From Apostichopus japonicus (lineage: Eukaryota > Echinodermata > Holothuroidea > Aspidochirotida > Stichopodidae): DNA of 64,000 bases. The position numbers and the translations under genes were made by a program. Under the pieces are notes generated by a model. It saw only the letters and a list, made by a program, of their open reading frames with translations, did not search any database and was not told the origin of the DNA. Location: contig NC_092562.1 in the NCBI RefSeq assembly GCF_037975245.1, positions 5,439,501 to 5,503,500 of the forward strand, read 5' to 3'. Shown here piece by piece: positions 1 through 14,185 of the stretch; within the stretch, counting starts at the first letter, position 1, and the number at the start of each line of letters is the position of its first letter.

Positions 1-1053
1 GATTTATTAAGCGATTATCGCTTTCATTCCAACATTCCTGGTCCTTTTGGCATCAGTTTTATATTCCCGCCTCATCGAGAAGTAAGCCGTGATGAGTAGT
101 AAGGCAATCTGTTTGGCTGTGAACTACCATCAATCAACTGAACTAATCTTCTATACATTCAATGAACCATCAGCACGAGAAAGTAGTTTAGCAGTGTGAT
201 CGCCGTCTGTGAACCAAACGGACGACAGTATTAAAAAAAAAAAAAAAAATCACTAATATTAACTGAGAAGCTGCAGGGACGGTCTCGATAATATGTTAGT
301 CTCTATAGGTATAACCAGGGGTTTCGTACAGCGTAACTTGAAGTGTACGGTGTCTTTGTTTCTATGGGATTTAAATGAGTAGCCTTTAAAAACTTTTAAA
401 TTTGTTGACTGTCTGATTTTGTGCGTTTCTTGTTTCTGTGCTTGGTCGAGTAAGTTTTTACCATTTCACAGATTGTTAAAATAAAATCAAGGAAAATAAA
501 TCATGAGATGAAAACAAAACTCAGCTGCAAATTTCATAACAAAACGTTAATCATGCATAGAGAGTAATTTGTTATTTTTTCTGGATCTAGAAAATTTGGT
601 CTTTTCAATTATTTAAAAAAAAATATAATTAGTAATTAAGAACATACCAAATCAGAAAACACACTGGAAGGCTTCACAATGTTAGATATTGTGTTCATTT
701 CTGAAAACACTCATTGATTACCTTAATTTATGATGGTTTCTATGGATTATGAATATCCAATATCGCTAAAAGGGAACCAAATGTTAACGCATAAACTTGG
801 CTTAAAATTGGATTGAAAATATAAGTAAAGCATTGATTTTATGTCAATCAATCGATTATAAATATGGACAATAAGATTGTATGTTATATGCACGATAGGA
901 TGTCAAAAGTTTACTGTACTGTAAATTTCTCCCCACTGTGTAACCGGTAAAACGAAGACAGACCAACGACCTGACCAGCAGAATGAAGATGCGTAGATTA
1001 TAATGCGATTATGACGTCACGATGAAACGTTAATGACAACTCTATCTATAGCT
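1..1053. other. AT-rich DNA, no gene seen
   Basis: No coding or repeat family is recognised here. There is an A-run near 233-249 and one TGACGTCA palindrome at 1012-1019, just before the minisatellite. Confidence 0.5.
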
Positions 1054-1418
1054 ATGCTTACAATGGCGACGCTGAGAATAGCGACGCTATGACAATGCCG
1101 ACGCTGACAATGACGACGCTGAGAATAGTGACGCTGACAATGCCGACTCTGACAATGGCGACGCTGACAATAACGACGCTGACAATGGCGACGCTAACAA
1201 TGTCGATTATGACAATATCGACTCTGACAATGGCGACGCTAACAATGCCGACGCTGACAATGGTGGCGCCAACAATGTCGATTAGGACAATATCGATGCT
1301 GAGAATAGCGACGCTGAGAATAGCGACGCTGACAATGCCGACGCTGCCAATGACGACGCTGACAATATCGACGCTGATAATATCGACGCTGACAATATCG
1401 ACGCTGACAACTGTAAAT
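1054..1418. repeat. 15-bp minisatellite, about 24 copies
   Basis: The unit is close to GACAATGCCGACGCT, with substitutions such as GAGAATAGCGACGCT. The period is a multiple of three, so a reading frame stays open on both strands and encodes a monotonous five-residue repeat (T-M-x-T-L on plus, Y-C-Q-R-R on minus). These frames have no unique flanking sequence and are read as by-products of the repeat. The array is CpG-rich compared with its surroundings. Confidence 0.9.
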
Positions 1419-2340
1419 TACTGGAGACAATTGTAAATAATTACGTACGACCCCAAAACGTAACCTATCACTTTAATATATTAAGACAAACTTCGGAAAA
1501 TTCTCTAGCAGACTAATTTCAATTTTTGGACAAATGCGAAACCCAAGAGCAGTGGACTGTCACAGTCACGTGCGCTTAATTTTGACGTCAAGCTGCTGAG
1601 GAAGGATATTAATACTCGATGTAATAAAGTTTGAGTGTGGTGCTCAACAGCTTAGCCATTGCAAAGGTCTGATTTCAAAGAGAGAGTAGACTCGTTCAAG
1701 TAATCTACCTTTAGGAACCGAATTTGGATGGGTTTATGATTAACGGTTTAGTTCTACCAGTTCAAGTAGTTTTCATTAAACCGTCGTCCTTCAGAATTAT
1801 TGCCCTTTTTTGTGAAATAAATTGCAGCTTTCTTTCAAAGGAAATAAATGTAAGTGCGACGAAAGAAGTCGGTATCTCTCTATATTATACAGATGAGAAG
1901 CAGTTAACGAATATTTGTTGAATCTGTTTCTTATCAAAGTAAAAGTAATCGAAAGAAGTCGGGAGAGTAAAGTCGTAGGAAAACCAAATAAAGAAAGGTC
2001 AGGTAAGGCCTCACGGTGGTTACTTAAAATGCGTGCTTGATTTGCGTGCCGACCTACCCTTTTTCTCATCCATGACAAATATATGATAAGTGTTAGTTAG
2101 TTCGTCTGTTAGCCTACATCTGTATGTGTATCTCATAATTTCCATGGGCTGTAACGTTACGCCCGCAGCTTTTCCTCATACTTATACATCTATACGGTAT
2201 TAGGCTACTTTATACACTTATATTCAATGTGAAAGTGTAAAATTGTTGTCTACCTGTGGGAATGTTTATTAAAACTGCGTTAGCCAAAGATATAACAGAC
2301 ATGAAACCACTCGCATCAATATGTGATAGAATAGAGATAC
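1419..2340. other. No gene seen
   Basis: Unique AT-rich sequence. A TGACGTCA palindrome lies at 1583-1590. Short open frames on both strands have no recognisable protein features. Confidence 0.45.
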
Positions 2341-2656
2341 CTGTCCTCCGTCCTCACCCTACCCGCAACCCATTCCCATACCCCTCCTTTATCCTCTTAC
2401 CGTCCCCCTCCCCCCACCCCATACCCCTCTTCTCTCCTCTACCGCTCGCCCTCCGTCTAGCCCCGCCGCCCCAACCCATGCCCATGCCCCTCCTCTCTCT
2501 TCCCGTCTCCCTCCGTCCAGCCCCCCACCCCAACCCATACCCCTCCTCTCTCCTCTAACACTCGCCCTCAGTCCAGCCCCTCCGCCCCAACCCATGCCCA
2601 TACCCCTCCTCTCTCTTCCCGTCTCCCTCCGGAGTCCAGCCCCCTCCGCCCACGCC
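2341..2656. repeat. Polypyrimidine minisatellite, roughly 60-65 bp unit
   Basis: The plus strand is nearly all C and T with scattered A and G. Units share the words TCTCCCTCCGTCCAGCCCC and CCCCAACCCATGCCCAT and are repeated about four to five times with variation. The open frames over it (proline-rich on plus, glycine/arginine-rich on minus) are repeat translations. Confidence 0.75.
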
Positions 2657-3584
2657 GGCTCGCATTATATATATATGCAGTTGGAACATCTGTTTTGATA
2701 TGTTTTATCAAACGTTGTCCATGTGTTCCTTTGACGAATACATTGACGACAGTTCTGTTAATCCAAAACCTTATTTACGATATTAATCTAAACCTAGACA
2801 GACATAGCCTGATGATGCACACAACGTAAAAGTCAGGTATTAAATGTCTTCGCATTATACTGTTTATTGTGGTAATATGGTACGTTTTTAGTATGCTTGG
2901 AGGTAGACAACACAGATATCAATCAGAAAGATATCATCGATTTCAAGGACAGAACAGTTTCAATAAAATAAAATCAAAAGTTCAGAAATTCAGTCAAGAC
3001 GTGAATTTATGTTGCTAAGCTGTTTTGTTGGGTCATTGAAATACTATACAAAAACCAAAATAATAATAGTTGTTTAGAAAGTTTCCTTACAAGAAAGACT
3101 CTTCAAGAAAAAAAGAAATAGACAATGATCTATGTTACTTAAAATAATATGACGTATAGTGCATAAATTAAGTCTTTCCTTTCCATTGTCCATGAAAAAT
3201 AGGAAAATTTGTGCGATCAAATATGGGTGTCAGTTGACAGGAAGTTTTCAAAATATCCATTTGGTTCTCAGAATATTCACCATGGTATTCACCATATGAA
3301 ATGCTGCATCTCTGCATGGAATGCTCATTTAATACTAAATTGATTGATGATGTCGGCTCTATGTTAATACTAATGTTAATCCATTGATTTAATAAAGTGC
3401 AATAACTTAACCAAACTATCACTTTAGCTTCAACTAAGTGATCAACAGAAATTAAAGCACAATTTCCCGTGATGTTAATGTATTGTAAATGATGTTGTTT
3501 TGAGGTCGTAAATATATTCTATGGCCTATTGAGTTTAAGTTGTATCTTAGGATCTGACTCAGTGGTCTCTGTATTAGCCTTGTT
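2657..3584. other. No gene seen
   Basis: AT-rich unique sequence with a short (TA)n near 2668-2676. The open frame of about 84 codons on the minus strand at 3168-3422 shows no domain or motif I recognise. Confidence 0.45.
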
Positions 3585-3901
3585 AACTAATATGTGTTAA
3601 CTATATGTGTTAACTATATGTGTAAACTATATGTGTTAACTACATGTGTAAACTATATGTGTTAACTATATGTGTTAACTATATGTGTTAACTATTTGTG
3701 TTAACTATATGTGATAACTCTATGTGATAATATATGTGTTAACTATATGTGATAAATATATGTGTTAACTATATGTGTTAACTATATTGTTAACTATATG
3801 TTTTAACTATATGTGTTAACTATATGTGATAACTATATGTGTTAACTATATGTGTTAACTATATGTTTTAACTATATGTTTTAACCATATGTGTTAACTA
3901 A
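3585..3901. repeat. 13-bp minisatellite, about 24 copies
   Basis: The unit is ATATGTGTTAACT, with variants TGTAAAC, TGTGATAAC and TGTTTTAAC. Each canonical unit contains the palindrome GTTAAC. The array ends abruptly at unique sequence. Confidence 0.9.
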
Positions 3902-5016
3902 TGACCCTCAGTTATTTAAGAGTTATTTCTTACCAATACAAATGTTTTTAAAATAGAAATCGAAGTGATAGCAGTTTTTTCACATATTTTACCAATTTTT
4001 TAACATATTGTACCTATTTTTTGACAAATATTACCTATTTTTTTGACGTATTTTACCAAGGTTTGTGCCTAAAGTCACCTCAAGTTAAGCTCACAAAAGT
4101 CCTGCAGAAACATATCCATGTTATTGACTATAATCAAACGCCTGTGACATTATTTATAACTGTCTGTTTAAGTTTTGATTTTATGAATATGATGAAACCA
4201 TATTGCTAAGCATATACATAAATGTATACAAAAACATTTTCGTTGTTATTACACAAACAATTTTCCATAAATGTCCTGCCGAATTGTAAAAAAAAAATCA
4301 CGGCAGAAATTTATGAAAAATCCTTAATATTCAGGCAATATATATTGATATTGCTTTCTCGTGGGATGATTTATTGTCAAGTCTCAATCGACATATTAGA
4401 TAAGTCTAAGTTGTATTATATTATGCGACCCGCTGACTAATGAAAGTGTCAAAATTCAAATTTAGCCTTAGTAACCATAGCTTGATTGTCTAAATTCGTT
4501 GTCTTACATGCTTAACGATCCAAAATCCGTGTTTACCGTAGGAAAGCTTGGTCAAAATCATGGTAAATATTAGTTAAAGCAAGTTTGTTTTACCACCAAC
4601 AGTTCCCCTTTTGGCAAAATCTTCTAACTAAGAGATCTGCCAACAGGTATCGAAACTGGAGACAAAAAAATACGCCGCGAATCTTTTTTTCTTCATACTT
4701 TTTGTTTCATTTTAATTTTCTGTGATTGATAAGATTGTCAGTTTGCCCTCTAACGAAAAAGATACAACAACTTAATATCGTAAACTCTGGAATAAAAATA
4801 TGATTGATCATGTAAGCAAAGAAAAGTCTGAATCAACATCCGGTATATAATATCAAGACGCTTGTATAACTTCCTGTTTTGGGCGTTTGTCGCTCTATAT
4901 GCATTGGTTGATTTGGGAATGGAAATTCTGTAACATTCAAACATGTTTTTATGATTCCTATGTACGGTGGATATGTCATTTGGCTTGGGAAGGGTGTTTA
5001 AAAAAGAAATAAGCTA
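3902..5016. other. No gene seen
   Basis: AT-rich, with near-repeats of TTTTACCAATTTTTTAACATA at about 3975-4055. Short frames at 4021-4209 and 4222-4440 have AT-driven composition and no motif. Confidence 0.45.
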
Positions 5017-5400
5017 TTTTATTTATTTATTTATTTGTATTTGCCACAAAAGTACAAAGTGGAGGGAAGTCTTCCATAAAGCTTAAAAGCTTAACAATGT
5101 GGAAGATTCCCTGAAGAAAGAAAAAAAGAAAAAAAAAATATGTATATGTATATATACATATACATAAATATAAATACAAATTAAATGTTCAATATATATA
5201 TATAGTAATTACATACAGGTATAATTTGATAGTAGTCAGTAACTAGCTATTATTTCCTTGCAAAACCACTTCTGAAAGGATGTGACTGACTTTTTACTCA
5301 TTAAATCGTTCGTTAGAAGATTCCATGTTTTTGTTGCACGGTTTTGTAGACTTTTGTAGGTTTTGTAGGCTATTTGGAGAAGCTTGAAAGTTTGGTATCA
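5017..5400 (-). mobile_element. 3' end of a decayed non-LTR retrotransposon (LINE)
   Basis: Read on the minus strand, a frame ending at a stop at 5236-5238 covers about 5385-5236. It contains NRATKTWNLL, then KSVTSFQKW. This resembles the C-terminal end of Jockey/CR1/L2-type reverse transcriptases, where an aromatic-N-x-L segment is followed by SxxxFKxxL. Downstream is a short 3' region with an imperfect hairpin (about 5070-5115) and a terminal (AAAT)n tail at 5017-5036, as expected for a LINE 3' end. The upstream coding part is broken by stops and frameshifts, so this is a 5'-truncated, inactive copy. The family assignment comes from remembered consensus patterns only. Confidence 0.45.
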
Positions 5401-7162
5401 TGTCGTTAATTTTGTATATTGATGAGCGCTTACTTATACAACTGGTTGATATATTGATTAATCGACTGTCCATAAACATAACACAACTTCGTGATATCTT
5501 CCTTTGATCAATTGGTTGCTTTATTTTACTAGAATATTCATCGACAGCACTGTTTGCTCTCAAGACCTTGTAACCGCTTCTGCATCCCTCTGACCAGGTC
5601 AAAGGTTATTAGAGGTTACAGCTACTTGCTGCTTCATATCGTTTGTGTCATAAATTCGTTGATAAAATGATCAAAAATCTTCAAAGTCTTCTGTAATATG
5701 CAATAAACATTTAATAACAGTATTTACACAAAAAAAAAAAAACGTGGGAGTTGATTTCTTTCTTATTATCGAGGTATACTCGCCATATGTTGTCCTATTA
5801 TTATGCACTACGGGTCACTTAACTTTAATCGAACTTATATAAGACAGCGAAGATGCTGTAGGGCTACAAAGGAAAAACCTTTGTCAAGAAACCATGAAAA
5901 TAATAATCGACCAGTCAGTTTAATATCCGTACGTACCACATCACACATTATTGGTGTTCGGTTCACGAAATTATGATTTAATTAGAAATCCCATCGCGAA
6001 TAATGAGCAACTGATTTCAGGAGTGGACTGTAGCTGAAATAAAAAAAAAACATAATGAGAATAAGCCTCACTTCAGGATAGGAAGAACTATATATAAATT
6101 TGTAATCGAGCTGTACCGTGCATCTCAAATTTATTTCGGCAAATAAAATAAGCGTTTTTGATGTCTTGTTACGTTTTTCAACGTTCTGGTCGAAATTAAT
6201 TCGGAGATTTTATTCAGTTTTAGAACAATGGTTTATAACCTAGCTTATACATAATAAGATGGGTATAATGGTACTACCCATGACGTCATGCACGAAATAA
6301 TTATGATATAGTAATGTCAACGATTATACGTGACGGTTAAAGGTAAGCTATATTAGGACATGATTGAGTCATATCGGACTCATTTTTTTTAGTCTGTTTT
6401 TTTCTCCGTTAAATTGCTAGGATCGTCAGTTAATCTGACAGGTCGTGGAAGGTGAACAAAGACGAAAGAATTTTGATCATAATTAATAATTTATTCATCG
6501 TATTGTATTCATTATTACTGTAAAAGTATATGAACGATAAGAACGTGCGTTCGTCAAAGAAGAATGGAATTTTAAACAGAGACAGAAATATGTAACAGAT
6601 CGCCAATAGTGACGTCTCCACGAATAGGTTTCGCGGTTTTCCGCTGCGGCATTTCTTTGAAGTGTCACGTGATTTAGTACATTAATTGGCAATCTATAAT
6701 TTTCTATAAATTTATGAGTTCCTAATTGATATCGTAAAGTCACAGAAGGAAAACTTGAATTTTTTTTTGGTGAAAGACGAAACTCAAAGCTACTTCAAAT
6801 GCCAAAGTATTAAGAATGAGAATGAAACTGTAAATACAGGAGCATTAACTAATTCTCTATTATTTTTAAAATTAAATTTAGAATAAAAATAAAACAAAAA
6901 CTGTTAGCAAACTGCTTAACCACTAAAGAGCTTGTGTAAGAGAATGTGTAAAAGTAAGAGGGCTTGACGTTCGATCCTGGCAAGATCTTCTTCAGAGGCT
7001 GAATGACAAGTAACAGCTAGGGACAAATAACAAGCACAGAATACAGATAATAATCTATCTTTTGTCGAGTAACACATTCTTTAAGTATTCGCATACTATA
7101 AAAATTAGTGAATGCCTTTCATAGAAAGTCGTGATCACACAGTGTGCTTTCTGATTCGCAAG
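5401..7162. other. No gene seen
   Basis: The minus-strand open frame 5294-5602 overlaps the LINE remnant and may be part of it in another frame. The rest is AT-rich unique sequence with a TGACGTCA palindrome at 6281-6288. No exon-like segment stands out. Confidence 0.4.
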
Positions 7163-7226
7163 ACGTGAAATCTATAAATATATTTAACATAGATATATAT
7201 ATATATATATATAAATATTTTATTAT

Positions 7227-7264
<38 letters not shown>

Positions 7265-7371
7265 ATATATATATTTAACATAGTTATGTATATGTATATA
7301 TATATATATATATGACGTGAAATCTATAAATATATTTAACATAGATATATATATATATATAAATATTTTAT

Positions 7372-7408
<37 letters not shown>

Positions 7409-7470
7409 ACACAGTTATGTATATGTATATATATATATATAAATATATATATATATTTAACATAGTTATG

Positions 7471-7501
<31 letters not shown>

Positions 7502-7515
7502 ACATATATATATAC

Positions 7516-7548
<33 letters not shown>

Positions 7549-7600
7549 GCCTATATATATATATATATATATATACACATACACATATACATATACATAC
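7163..7600. repeat. Compound (TA)n region with internal duplication
   Basis: Long (TA)n runs alternate with islands. The island GACGTGAAATCTATAAATAT with its following TA/TTATTA run occurs at 7163 and again at about 7315, a duplication offset by roughly 150 bp. The phrase TTAACATAGTTATGTATATG or close variants recurs three times. Open frames here are Tyr/Ile artefacts. Confidence 0.85.
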
Positions 7601-9046
7601 ACTTCAGTCTGTCAGTTTGAGAAGTTCACGGGGAGGTGACTTTATCCTAACAAAAAAATTGACATGTTTCAAATTAATGTCTCTTCGTAATTCTGCAAAA
7701 CAGAAGAAGTTAAAATCATCTTGAAAAGTTGATAAAGTCACGCAAAATGCAAAATATGCACAAATTAAAAATTCTGACAAGTTATGTCTATCTGTCATTT
7801 ATTATATTATTTATGTTTATATATATTATTCTATCTGTCATCCTTATACGTGAACATGAAGTACTTTAGATGTTAATAATACTATGCATTGAATTCTTGA
7901 TAGCCAGTGTGCAATCAAGGTTAAGAAATGAAAAGTTATAAAATAAATCCTTCGAAAATGAACCACTTCCTATTGTTGTTGTGTAAGATGAAAGCCACTT
8001 GACTTTTAGGCATCACGTTCCTCAACTATTTCCATTTCCGTCCTTTACTTCTCAGATTCAGATCAGCCTCATGAATAATCATTAGCACTTTCATTTTCAA
8101 ACGCAAAACTGTTGGCGTCTTAAATGCTTCAAGTATTCTTGAAAAAGGTTATCTTTCTCTCATTTCAACAAAACGTACCACAGTCTCAAACAAAATGGAT
8201 TAGGAATAAAAGAAAATGTAATGGCTCAACCGATTGACTTTTAAAAGGGCTTGACTATAGGTTGCAAAATATTTGGTGTACCGCAAGAATTTTATAACTG
8301 GTTAATAATTGCCATGAGCTTGTACCAAAGATTCTAATTGTTTTAGCACTCGTGACAAAAATGCTTTACATAACTTGTTTCGAAGTTTGATTTGATTGTT
8401 GGAAGCAAAACATTTGTACAAAAAAAGAAGAAAAAAGACATTTGAAGAAATACCCCCAAAACTATGATAAACGAACATGCAACTTTCATAGATGCTATAA
8501 ATTTCTATGACGTTTTTGGTTCGTTTGGTTCCTTTGTCTATAACCTTGATTATAGCCACAATTGAAATTGATAAAATGGCTTACACACTATTAATTCATC
8601 AATTTCTGATGTCGCCAGAATATAAAGTTATCAACTGGCTCGTCCTAAATACTGTACGATGTATAGGTGATCGTGGCTTGGACTGTCATAGTATACTAAG
8701 AGCTGGTTTGTACCACTCACTCAGCTTTTATCGTTTACTTCTTATATCTGCTCGGTTTGCTTAACCCTCCCCCACCCCCTCTCCTCCCTCCCATCCCCCT
8801 CCTTTCACCAACAAACCACTTGTAGTTTCTACTCCAAGACAAGAGAACAATGATGATATAACTGCAAACAACACTAAACAATATAAAAACTTGTGGTATG
8901 ATAAACCTATATGTAATCAATCGCGTACTTTATATACCATTAATTACTTCAGTTTTAATTATGTTCTTTGTCTCTACACGTCAGAGACCAAACTTGCCCA
9001 ACTCGTTTCCACCGTTTCCAAGAAAGTCTTCACGAATGACAAATAG
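7601..9046. other. No gene seen; short polypyrimidine tract
   Basis: AT-rich. A C/T tract lies at about 8764-8810. Frames at 8302-8559 (minus) and 8507-8764 (plus) overlap each other on opposite strands and have no recognisable motif. Confidence 0.4.
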
Positions 9047-9096
9047 CCTATATGACAAATATATGACAAATATATGACAAATATATGACAAATATA
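9047..9096. repeat. 11-bp tandem repeat, about 4 copies
   Basis: ATATGACAAAT is repeated head to tail. Confidence 0.85.
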
Positions 9097-9669
9097 GTAT
9101 TAGATATCATTTTAATAGTTTTGAGAATTATGCAAAAAAAAAGTGCTATGAACTTTCTAACACCAGTTTAGCAAATGATAAACTTACTATGTAAAATAAC
9201 CAAATATCTATAAGGTATATTTGACTTTTGAAAGTTAGCAACGCGCTTTCTGGTTTGTAACTTCATTATTTTGTTACTCCGACGGAAAGGAGAAACCGTG
9301 TATGCATATCGCCGGCGAACGGTCTTAGACAACGACCGTATCACATAACGAGGTCCCCGCCCATACGGAAGCTGACATTTAAATGCTCAGCTCAGAGAAT
9401 TGGAGAGCTTTATGAAATGTCAACACGATATCAACCAGATTATATTTGAACTTGAAGTCTATTCGGTATCGCGAATTTAAATATCTCTGACAGTGTCTAG
9501 GCACAAATGACTTTAAAATAAAAATACGTAGTTTTTTTTTTGTGTGTGAAAATACTAGAATATTATTAAAAACAAAATGAAAACAACCAACATTAAATGA
9601 ATATTATATTTATATTTATTAATGTATATGTATATTCGTAAATTTGAAAAAAGAAGAAATATATAATGA

Positions 9670-9710
<41 letters not shown>

Positions 9711-11179
9711 AAGGAACCTGTAAGGTAATTGACGCTTATAATCTCTTATCCACTGAAGCAAATGCACGAATGCCTTTATGTTCGCTTCATTTAGTCAGTC
9801 AACTTTACAAATCAACCTTAAAGCTTTTAGCTTTATTTACACTTGCAACTTGTTGGAAACGTCGTTGACAACCGTATTAGTTTTCGCTCCAAGACTCTCG
9901 CTATATCTACGGCAACAATTTATCCTTCCTTTCATACTTCAACGCAATTACAGAGATTTGAAAGTTAAACTCTTAAGCGCATTGACAAAATGCAAAGAAA
10001 AAAAATAAAAGAAGAGGACATAAGAATGAAATAAAGAAAGGGAAAACCGTTTAAAATTTCCGAAAGATTGACAGCAAAATGCGGAATTCAGTAAAAGGTG
10101 CAAAAAAAAATGAATGTTTATAATCTTTGTTGTGGTAACAAAGACTTTTAGGAATCAGGTATAGTAAATGATTTCATAGTCGAACGATATTGATCAATAA
10201 GAATGGTTTGTTTAATGGTTTTATATATATTTTTTGGTATTATCAATGTATACCTTTATGAAAGATAAGGTGTTATACGTCCTTGGTTTAAAACACGCTA
10301 ATGCGCGATGAATAAAGAAAAAAAATAAAGAAATATCCCCCTACTCTGGGGAAAAATTGTTTAAATGCCGTGAAATTTGGGAATAACGAAAACGAATATT
10401 GATAATAAAAAAAAAGAATAAAAAAGGAACCGGTCAGGTGTATCCGCTTAAATAAGTATAAATTTAGTGTATGGCTGATGGGGTTCTTGTCGTAAAGTGT
10501 TTGGAGTTATTGTTCAGAGGCTATTGTTTGAAACTTGTATTCAGAAGTAGTATATTTAAACTAGTCGCCTCACTTATTTTAAGAGAAAGGACAAATTCAC
10601 TGATCGAAAAAATAAAATTTTAAGGATTTCACAATTTTCGGTATTCATTTAAATCTACTCAGTCAGTTTGGTCTTTTTCATTACTTCGTCCATAAGTTGC
10701 TTTAATTTCCCTTTTGAGCTGATTACGTCATTTCAATTCACTATACTTATCGTTGAAAGAGAGTCTTAATAACCGTACGTTAAAGTAAGAATAACCGAAA
10801 AGCTCTTAAAAAAAAAACGTCTAATCGCTAATAAACATGAGATAAACCTTTCACTTCAGATGCATTTTTGACCTCGTGAAAAACAAAATATTTTTGGAAG
10901 AGACTGAGTCCACAGTACCTCTTTCGTTCAGACACAAAGCAGGAACCGACCTCTATCGCAAAGTATCTTGTTTGTAATTTTGAGGCCAAAGATGCTTCTT
11001 TTCACGATTTCGTCACGCAAGGAGCTTTTACTTAAACTAAACAGTGATTAATTAAGGATGAGAAAGATAAACATAATCTTTGGATTTATTGTAATGGTAA
11101 AGGTCTAAATCTAACAGAATTGCCGACAATGATGGCTCTTCGACGAGTGACTAAATAATTTTGTCTTCAGTAAATTCCC

Positions 11180-11239
<60 letters not shown>

Positions 11240-14185
11240 TGTACCAGATTGGAAATACCAGTTTAAAGAGCCTTCAGCTATATATAAGTTGAGATCACTA
11301 TTGGAACGAGAGTGAAACTAAACTCCCTCGAAAGAATAATCAATTTGGACACAAGTGTCTAAGTGTGTATAAGTTTGGTAATAAAATGTAACTTTACCTT
11401 ATTTCAGGGTATCATATCCTGAAGACATTTTCTTACCTTTAAAAGAGAACCATGGACACATTTTTTTTATTATTTTTTTTATTGTTTCCTTATCTAACCA
11501 ATGCAAAATGCTATGTAAACATAAAAGTCACATCGGTCTGATGATTCGGAAACGTGCAATGGCTTTCTGAGTGTCGTTACTATGGCAACAAAATAAATCG
11601 CGGAGAGAGGCAATCTTGAAACACGGTATACAGGTCTGTCACCATATGCGAGAGATGTCAAAGTCAAAAGTGAACGATAAACTCTCAATTTTAACGATCC
11701 CAAAATTACGACTTCGCTATTTGAGCGTGTAAGCCGTGCAGGTCATAAATGAAGTTTCGTTCTATTCGAGTCGTATATCACTAGCAACCTGTTATAGGCT
11801 ACACTTAACAGACACAACAACTCTCGTTACTTGCACTGGCTATATAGATGACAAGAAACTCCCATCTATTTAAAGTCGACGTCTGTTGTAAACAATTTCC
11901 GAAGTCACTCTCTTTCATTTGAAAATCGCAAGTCACATAAATAATTTTTGTTTTGTTTATCATAGTTGTCACAGGGGTGAAATGAAAACATTAATTATCA
12001 ATTATATCGGCTCTATGAAATTTTTGTATAATTATTAACAAAATATGTAATAGCTTCTGATTAAAAAATATCGATTAAATAATGAAGTACTTTTGAAAGA
12101 AATCACTCCCCTTCTATACAAATACCTCCCTGTACCTCATAGTCTGCAGCTGTTTTCTTTGAGAAATTGAGGTTTCCTCAGGGCTGAAAGGTTAGTAAAT
12201 TTCTGCAGGAAAACGTAAACTAGTAGATTGGAATGTCGCGAAACTGAGATATACACAACTTGTGTCTTCAATTAAATTGAACTGATGTACTCCCTCAAAT
12301 CTCTTATACAGTAACTCAATAATGGTGGGAACAAAATTTTGGTCAAGGAATAACGTTTATTTTATTTATATCAGATTTCAATTGTTTGTTTATTTTCTCT
12401 TATTTGTTTATATAGCCGCGATTTCTGCCTTTTGTACTGTGTCTGAAAGTAGTATGTTGTATTTCAAGTTCATCCTCTGTAAGTTAATCAAACTTAATTT
12501 TGGTACACCATTCTGAATGTTCTATATATTAAAAATATTACAATATTATTATATTAAACGTTGGCAATCCTTCAGTTTGCATATCCTTATGAACGTTTTA
12601 TATGTAGAAAGCCATTTGTGATTGTAGTTTGGACAATATTAGAAATTTACCTGGCTGGTTTCCTTGGTAATGAAACAAAATATCAGAACATGCCATATAG
12701 ATAGAAGAAGAACCCCCCCCCCCCCCGAAATGTATATCTTCTAACATGTTAATCGCCGCATGAAGTTAATTATAATATAACAAATTTAATTAATAATAGA
12801 GCGGTATAGTACTTAGTAACAACTATATACCAATTATTAAACTCGGACTCGGACCCAGAATTCGGACCAAAGTGGACGCGGAGTTGTCTGGGACTCGAGA
12901 TATCTGGACTTGATTTAAAACTACGTCATTAAACACGGTTTGATAAATTAGGGATTATAGATTTTTAATCCACTTTCAGTTGGGATTATAGATTTGAATC
13001 CACTCATACTTATAATAATAATACCATTTTATGGCGCATCATGATATTTTCTTGGTTAATATCTTAAAGTCCTGACATCATCTATCGTTAGTGATCTCCA
13101 TAAGATAATCAACAACGCCATACTGACTAGGAAATGACAAACAAATTTAATTTTAAAGAAAGTTTTTGGCTAGAATGGCGTTCGATGCAGTGACTTCAGG
13201 ATTTACAAATCCCCTATTTGACTAATTTACTGAATCCTTGAATAATAAATTCCTGTTAAATTCATTGCAGATATTCTGTATTTATCATTTTAATATCTGG
13301 GTCTATATTAGGAAATAACACCAGCCTCAAGAAAATTCATTGTTAATTTTAATTACAGTTATTACAGTTTTGTCACTACAATGTAGACAGCTATATGTCG
13401 CCATAATGAACGGAATATGCTGTAAGACAAAATAAAATGTCATAAATTATTTATTAATTTTTCCTTCGGTGATGCTTGTAAAGTTTAACCATATGAAGGC
13501 GGAATACAATAGCTAATCCGGACTCAAACTTTAATCAAAGTTTGTTTTTACATCCACCATTTCAAAATATGAACGGGTATAGGCCTATACAAGACTATTT
13601 GATTTGACTTCTTATGCAGTATGTGTGACGTCACATGAAAACAATGGACATATTTGTGTTGAGTTGATGAAAAGCCACTCGGGAGGGATGAGTCAAAAAG
13701 CTGACATCAAATTCTTAATTATACTAAACACGTATATGGATCACGTTGCTTATATCAAAGACACCACATATGAGAATACCAACAGAACAGCTTGGAAGGA
13801 AATGGCATCAAAAATGATTTTGTAGTTCACGTTCAATTCCACTGCAGAGGCCGAAAGAAGTTCGGTTCAGGAGTTGACATGTTGAACATTTAACAAAAAT
13901 AAGCCTCCCACTATACACGTGTGACATATATGTGTGACATATGGTTATTTCATTTCCGAGTTTACAATAATCTATTCTGCTTTCGTACTGTCGTAATTCT
14001 GATCAGTCCTGTAAGCATAATAAAGCAGAAAGCAGAAAGGTATACAAACTACTTTGGGGAGAGGCAGACAGTCGATAAGATTGTTTGGAGAGATCACAGT
14101 TTAGAGGCCAATATGAGGGGTTGGGGGTGGATACGATGGGAAGGGGGGGGGGTCGTATACAGAATCATACATAGTGTTTCTACAG
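9097..14185. other. 5 kb without a recognised gene
   Basis: AT-rich. It contains (TA)n at 9674-9708 and 11181-11239, a run of 14 C at 12713-12726, an imperfect direct repeat of GGGATTATAGATTT at about 12950 and 12982, and TGACGTCA at 13626-13633. Short frames such as 11494-11703 (minus) and 13604-13825 (plus) show no domain. Confidence 0.4.
11181..11239. repeat. (TA)n microsatellite
   Basis: Uninterrupted TA dinucleotide run of about 59 bp. A shorter run of the same kind lies at 9674-9708. Confidence 0.95.

Noticed and set aside
1089-1436. 115-codon frame with a T-M-x-T-L repeat, possible repetitive protein
   Set aside because: The opposite strand is also open with the same 15-bp period, and neither has non-repeat coding flanks.
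6900-6990. tRNA-like words (GCTTAACCACTAAAG and GTTCGATCC)
   Set aside because: The A-box-like word is on the minus strand and the B-box-like word on the plus strand, so they cannot form one promoter.
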